Assembly: GCA_018062085.1 (NCBI GenBank)
Contig: JAGOSY010000005.1
Location: 217,242-281,241 of the forward strand
Direction of reading: 5' to 3'
From: a bacterium
Lineage (GTDB): Bacteria > Cyanobacteriota > Vampirovibrionia > Obscuribacterales > Obscuribacteraceae
Length of the DNA stretch: 64,000 nucleotides
Part shown: piece after piece, positions 60,139-64,000 of the stretch
Layout of the letters: each line of letters opens with the position of its first letter
How positions within the stretch are numbered: the stretch's first letter is position 1
Translations under genes and position numbers: made by a program
Notes under the pieces: model-generated
The model's database searches: none
Seen by the model: only the letters and a program-made list of their open reading frames with translations
What the model was told of the DNA's origin: nothing

Positions 60139-61846
60139 GATTAATAAGGGGCTACTACCTATAGTTCTTGCTGCTCTAGCTATTTTTGCTCTGAGCATAG
60201 TTTATCGCGCAATTTTCTTAGGTGATCTTTGTGGCACCGTCTGCTACGAAATAGAAGCAGCTAAGCGGATGCTTCAAGGTCAAATTCCTTTTCGTGACTT
60301 CTATTTCGACTTGCCGCTAACTCTCGTTTACTTGCGCATGCCAACAGTTTGGCTGGCTCAGGTGATCGCGGGCTCTGCACCTTTAAATGGAGTCTTGCCT
60401 TTCACTGCTATTGCTATAGCTTCGTTTTTTGAGGTGTCGCTACTGGCGGTGCTCTCGTTTGCTCTGTGTTTTTATGTTGTGGTGATAAGCAATCTAGATG
60501 ATGAGCGTCAAAAGCAGCTGTGGTTTGCTTTGCTTGGTTTTGCTCTGGCCAATTTTGCCATGGGGTACTCTTACGGCTCGGCTCAGCATATTTTCTGTCT
60601 GTTCCTCAGCCCCTACTTTTTCTTGCGTCTAACCGCCTGGCTACAACCAGCAAACAATGTGAACCTGAAGACAAGCACTGGGTTGTTTCGCTTCTTTTGT
60701 GGCTTGCTAGCTGGTTTTGGCGCTTCCTTAGACCCACTATTTATAATTGTGCCACTGGCCATTGAGGCCGCAGAATTTCTTGGTCGACGCCTCGCGGGTA
60801 AAGCAAATAGCTTTGCCGATGAATTCTTTTGGTTGCTAATTTCATTTCTGCTGTCTTGGTCGTATTTGTTACAGCTTGACCAAGCGGCCCTGAAAGAACT
60901 TGTTGATTGGATTATTCCGCTCAAATATACGAGCTACTACTTAGATCAAATTGCCTATTTTGGTCTTGGTGCCACACCAGATCGTCGCGATGTTATTTAT
61001 TTTTGCACGGCAGCCGCAATTGTTGGTTTTGGCATTGTCAATCGCATGGCACTTTTGCGGCCCATAATTGCTTTAATGATGGCTGGCTTTGTCCTCTATC
61101 AGATGGGTATGAGCGGCTTAAGTACCGACATTTTGCTGGTCATTTGGGCCACTTGTATGAGCTTTGCTGTTGAAGTTTGCTATTTGCTTGATAGTAGTTT
61201 CTTCACCAACATCAGTCGTCGTTACCCAAAACTTTCTTATCGACGTTTGCCAAAGGTACAGTTAACTGTCGTAGTTGCTCTGTGCTCTATCAGCGTAGTG
61301 GTTCTAGCTGCCCTTGAGATAATGCAGCGCCGTGAGAATGTCACGGCCTTGACTGGGCCACAGGCAATTGATCCAACATATCTTGAGCTGGCTGACGCTT
61401 TTCCTAAATATTGTCAGCCGGGCGATTCGATTATGATTCTCAATGGTCGGCTGCTGCCAGGGTTTCCTCTCTACAGTTTGACTGAGAAGCCCATCGCTGG
61501 CTATTTCATTAGTACTGAGGCCTTTAGCTCGTTGGCCAATATTGAGGCTCATAATTTAGCTGATCATATGGTTGGCAAGCCGTTTGGTTGGATAGCTGCG
61601 ACCAAGAAAAAAATGTTTGATCGGGTGCGTAGTGATATTGAAAAAAACCGCCCTGGAGTAATTGTGGTTGAAGGTGGCCAGACCTTTGATGGTCTAGAAA
61701 AAAGCAGCATCATTGCTCGGATTTTGGCAGATTACACATGCCAGGGCGAAGCCCGCTACCACTCAAGGTGCGTGGGTGCTAAAGAGTTCGCTGATTGGAA
61801 TTATCGCTACAACGTCTATGAGCGCCACAGTAAAACTAAAAACTAA
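60131..61846 (+). CDS. GT-C family membrane glycosyltransferase (copy B)
   Basis: 571 residues, a diverged paralogue of copy A: YEIEAAKRMLQGQIPFRDFY with FDLPLTLVYLRMPT in the first loop, a similar run of membrane helices and a C-terminal soluble domain with PKYCQPGDSIMILNGRLLPG. The key Asp context in the first loop is less clear than in copy A, with CYEIEAAK in place of CDQGLFVH. Its start overlaps copy A's end. Probably acts with it or on a different sugar. Confidence 0.7.
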   Translation: MTKINKGLLPIVLAALAIFALSIVYRAIFLGDLCGTVCYEIEAAKRMLQGQIPFRDFYFDLPLTLVYLRMPTVWLAQVIAGSAPLNGVLPFTAIAIASFFEVSLLAVLSFALCFYVVVISNLDDERQKQLWFALLGFALANFAMGYSYGSAQHIFCLFLSPYFFLRLTAWLQPANNVNLKTSTGLFRFFCGLLAGFGASLDPLFIIVPLAIEAAEFLGRRLAGKANSFADEFFWLLISFLLSWSYLLQLDQAALKELVDWIIPLKYTSYYLDQIAYFGLGATPDRRDVIYFCTAAAIVGFGIVNRMALLRPIIALMMAGFVLYQMGMSGLSTDILLVIWATCMSFAVEVCYLLDSSFFTNISRRYPKLSYRRLPKVQLTVVVALCSISVVVLAALEIMQRRENVTALTGPQAIDPTYLELADAFPKYCQPGDSIMILNGRLLPGFPLYSLTEKPIAGYFISTEAFSSLANIEAHNLADHMVGKPFGWIAATKKKMFDRVRSDIEKNRPGVIVVEGGQTFDGLEKSSIIARILADYTCQGEARYHSRCVGAKEFADWNYRYNVYERHSKTKN

Positions 61847-61863
61847 GGTGGATCTGAACAGGA

Positions 61864-62097
61864 ATGAGTCAGTTTGCAATGCCGTCAATGGCAGCACAGC
61901 TATTTCCCCTGCGAGTGGAGTTGATCAAGAAAACGCATGGCTGGCTCTTGGACGAGAGCGGTGCTGTGCGACTGAAAAATGCTCCTGGTCCAAATATTGC
62001 AGACGAAGTCGAGAGAATATTGGCCACTCTAAGGGTGTTTGAAGAGCGCGAAGTGAATATTGAGCAGGCACTTCGAGTTATGCAGAAGCGCTCGTGA
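61864..62097 (+). CDS. Small hypothetical protein ending the glycan operon
   Basis: 77 residues, unknown. LFPLRVELIKKTHGWLLDES and NIADEVERILATLRVFEERE suggest a short helical protein. Starts 17 bases after copy B, so is probably the last gene of the operon, but the start has only AGG just before the ATG. Could be a spurious frame. Confidence 0.45.
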   Translation: MSQFAMPSMAAQLFPLRVELIKKTHGWLLDESGAVRLKNAPGPNIADEVERILATLRVFEEREVNIEQALRVMQKRS

Positions 62098-63708
62098 AGC
62101 GAGAATAAGAAGAGGTTTTCAGCCGCGACTTCTTGATTGTCAAAGCAGCTGTCTTGGCTTTTGGCAGTACCGGCGTGCCTTTAGAAAGCACGGAGGTATG
62201 AACTGCCAATCATTATCGTGGGTTCATGCGTAACGGATTGTGATTGCTGCTAGCGCTTGGAATCAATCAATGAATTACAGGTAGGGGCTTTCGGCGTTTT
62301 AGAAGGACATCAAGGGCGGCGTTTAATGTGCATGTTATATAGCGCTAGCTGTTTTTTTGTTCTAGTTTCATGTTCAGGGTGTAATGAAAAACGAAATCAC
62401 TACGAAATTGATTTGATCTCCTTGAGGCCCTGAACAAAAGTCTCTATGTAATTTTTGTACGTGCGCAGTGTTTCTCGGATGCGCATTCCAAATCTCTATC
62501 CATTCATTCGCTAGTGCAAGTGCTGCATTCTTGTTGCCTAAAAAGCCGTGGGCACTAGATGCAGGAATTTAGAGCAAGGAAAAACTCACAGTTGTCTGGT
62601 TCTGGCTAAGTTTGAAATCGAAGTAAGTGATGCAGCATTAGGGCATTCTGATGGGCCAAAGGCTCAACCAATCGAGGTTGAAGAGATTCTTGAAAAAGCG
62701 CTCGTCCAATAGTGTATTTTTACTTAAAAGCACTAAGCTTTCTATTCTAATGCTGTAGGGCTTGTGTTAAGTGCTGGTTAAGTCAGCACTGGCTTGATTT
62801 GCGGTTGCGTCGCTCTTTCGCTGTGGTGCAAAGCTTTGCGGCTTTTGTAACTGATGTTACGTGTGGTGGCAAGATGCGGTAACAATTGGTAATACTGCTG
62901 GTGGTGCTGGCACTTCTTTTGCTGAATTGCTGAAATAGCCCTACTTGAGTGCTTCTTGAGTTTTAATTTCGAAATTGGAGTGTGTGAAAGAGTTGCAATT
63001 AGAATTTTGAGAGATTTTAGATTTTCTATTTCGTTTATTTTTTTGCGCTAGCGCCTAGATCATTTCTCAACATTCTATAAGCTGAAGAGCGGGCCGATAC
63101 TGGCTTTTCGAGCGAGACACTTTTGGACCAAACGAGTAGCGTGAGTTGCCGGACCCAGAATTGGAAATATTATTGTCGTTAAATGCTTGAGCTAAAAGTG
63201 ATCTTGGTCTTGTTGAACACTCTTCTAAGTCCTACAGAGGCTTAATAGTATTGGCTTCGCAGCTGTCGGTTACTGTGGCTGTTGGCCGAAGATTCTTTGA
63301 TATGGTGAGAAAACTGCTCGCTAAAATAGCATTGCTTTCCTTAGATGGTATTTCGTAAGGTGCTTAAGTCCCTTTTTTATTTCCCTTTGCCAGAGCTTCC
63401 TTCCCCCCTTAACTATTCAAGCCATCCAGCGCTATTTGATCTTTCCCTTGTGGGAATGTGGTTTACCATATGGCCATTCTTTACAGCCGTTGGGGTAATT
63501 TGATCGCCAAGAATCATTTGTTTTGAAATCTCAAGTGTACTAGTGCGAGTGGATATATCTTGACTATTGACGAGCTTTTTAGCCTTCAAAGTTCAAATGA
63601 AGTAACTAGCCAACCTTCTATATTGATTCTGCATTGTTGTGCTTGACAGCTTGCTTCGCTTTACCTAGACTCCAACCAGTAGTTCATTAGCAGCTGGGTA
63701 CAAACTTA
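62098..63708. other. Gene-poor region with fragments of decayed genes
   Basis: 1611 bases without an intact gene. One open stretch on the minus strand is listed separately. Another plus-strand stretch, ending at 62712 (KFEIEVSDAALGHSDGPKAQ), also looks like coding debris. A short dyad near 62188-62206 (CGTGC/GCACG) has no T tract. I see no transposase or tRNA. The density contrasts with the tightly packed genes to the left. Confidence 0.6.
62374..62568 (-). pseudogene. Possible gene remnant, C-terminal fragment
   Basis: 65 codons open with no start codon before an upstream in-frame stop: GFLGNKNAALALANEWIEIW then NAHPRNTAHVQKLHRDF, composition like a real protein and ending at a TGA. Not recognised. 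Confidence 0.3.
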
Positions 63709-64000
63709 GTGGCACTTAAGACAGAACCAAAGACCCAGGGCAAGCACAGAACGAAGTATGCGCCTGATGAATTGGAGAAGATGCTTGCTAAAGCACAAGG
63801 TCGTTCACTTGCTGAGTCTGAGCATGCCAATCAGTTGGTGCCAGAATTTGACAAGGTCAAGAATCATCCACTTACTCCGTGGCATGTTACTCAAGGCTCA
63901 AGCATGCTTGTTTACTGGAGTGGCAAATGTGGCTATGAAGGCGAGCGGCACAAGTACCAGAATTCGGTAGCGGCTAGAGTAATTGCACTTCGCGAGGGAT
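63709..64000 (+). CDS. Zinc-ribbon protein (partial, runs off right edge)
   Basis: At least 97 residues, GTG start after an in-frame stop. A basic N-terminus (KTEPKTQGKHRTKY) precedes LVPEFDKVKNHPLTPWHVTQ and VYWSGKCGYEGERH. This matches the zinc-ribbon repeats (DUF4379-like) found in nuclease-associated and defence-related proteins: leading NPLTP, then W-x-C-x-CGHE-like. Here the usual first Cys position reads W-S-G-K-C-G. The C-terminus lies beyond the window. Role unknown. Confidence 0.55.
   Translation, partial: MALKTEPKTQGKHRTKYAPDELEKMLAKAQGRSLAESEHANQLVPEFDKVKNHPLTPWHVTQGSSMLVYWSGKCGYEGERHKYQNSVAARVIALREG

Noticed and set aside
63758..63970. Plus-strand frame of 70 codons at the right edge
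   Set aside because: Lies out of frame within the zinc-ribbon gene, whose translation has a recognisable pattern; this one does not.
1..64000. HIP1 octamer GCGATCGC of cyanobacteria
   Set aside because: I found only near-matches such as GCGATCGG; no enrichment is visible.

Overview
The window looks like a chromosomal segment of a free-living Gram-negative-type bacterium. It has lipoproteins with lipoboxes, secreted proteins with Sec signals and TonB-C-like domains. Several traits would fit a non-photosynthetic relative of cyanobacteria (Melainabacteria/Obscuribacter-like): the C5 haem pathway via glutamyl-tRNA reductase, a DHH-CBS-tRNA nucleotidyltransferase fusion, kinesin-light-chain-type TPR proteins and a MshEN-like mini-protein. 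That assignment is inference from gene content, not from a marker gene; no rRNA lies in the window. Nearly all of it is coding until about 62.1 kb.

Layout. 0-2.2 kb: molybdopterin operon moaD-moaE-moaA-moaC on the minus strand, moaC cut by the left edge. 2.4-5.7 kb: S9 peptidase, thioredoxin-like ferredoxin and a degenerate GGDEF protein. 5.7-13.4 kb: a zinc-ribbon/winged-helix protein that looks transposase-derived, a 52-bp perfect palindrome, a fused 5-oxoprolinase-type hydantoinase, a TPR protein and Ada. 13.4-19.1 kb: a degenerate sensor kinase, a MshEN-like protein, an O-methyltransferase and a tandem YcxB-like membrane protein. 19.1-24.1 kb: haem operon hemA-hemC-hemD-hemB plus a coupled Cys-containing protein. 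24.3-28.6 kb: a BtuF-like binding protein, a P-loop kinase, flotillin and its NfeD-like partner. 28.8-39.2 kb: a DHH-CBS-nucleotidyltransferase fusion, an epoxide-hydrolase-like enzyme, a frameshifted lipoprotein, a lipid kinase, an SRPBCC protein, DUF4253, tRNA-Ser(CGA), TPR and an S41 protease. 39.2-42.4 kb: a sulfane-sulfur module (ArsR-type repressor, rhodanese, CoA-disulfide-reductase/rhodanese fusion, small membrane protein). 42.5-44.8 kb: a secreted alpha/beta-hydrolase fused to an acetolactate-decarboxylase-like domain, then a DsbD-alpha-like protein. 44.8-50.2 kb: an arsenic operon arsR-arsC-acr3-arsD-arsA, followed by an HdrA-like Cys protein and a membrane gene broken by one ochre codon. 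51.4-62.1 kb: a tightly overlapped plus-strand operon for a surface glycan. 62.1-63.7 kb: about 1.6 kb with no intact gene and apparent gene debris. The right edge cuts a zinc-ribbon protein.

How parts work together. The moa genes convert GTP to molybdopterin. The hem genes convert Glu-tRNA to uroporphyrinogen III. ArsC reduces arsenate, ArsD hands arsenite to ArsA, and Acr3 with ArsA exports it. The sulfur module probably senses and disposes of persulfides. The glycan operon combines a kinase, phosphatase, aldolase, two fused nucleotidyltransferase domains, one GT2 enzyme, three GT-C-like membrane proteins and a GDPD-like enzyme, which suggests a phosphodiester-containing glycan.

The most unusual signals are a repeated 12-bp palindrome (ACCGATATCGGT, four exact copies in 25 kb, both inside and outside genes), the hydrolase/ALDC-like fusion, the kinase-glycosyltransferase fusion with its operon, and the ochre-interrupted ars-operon gene.
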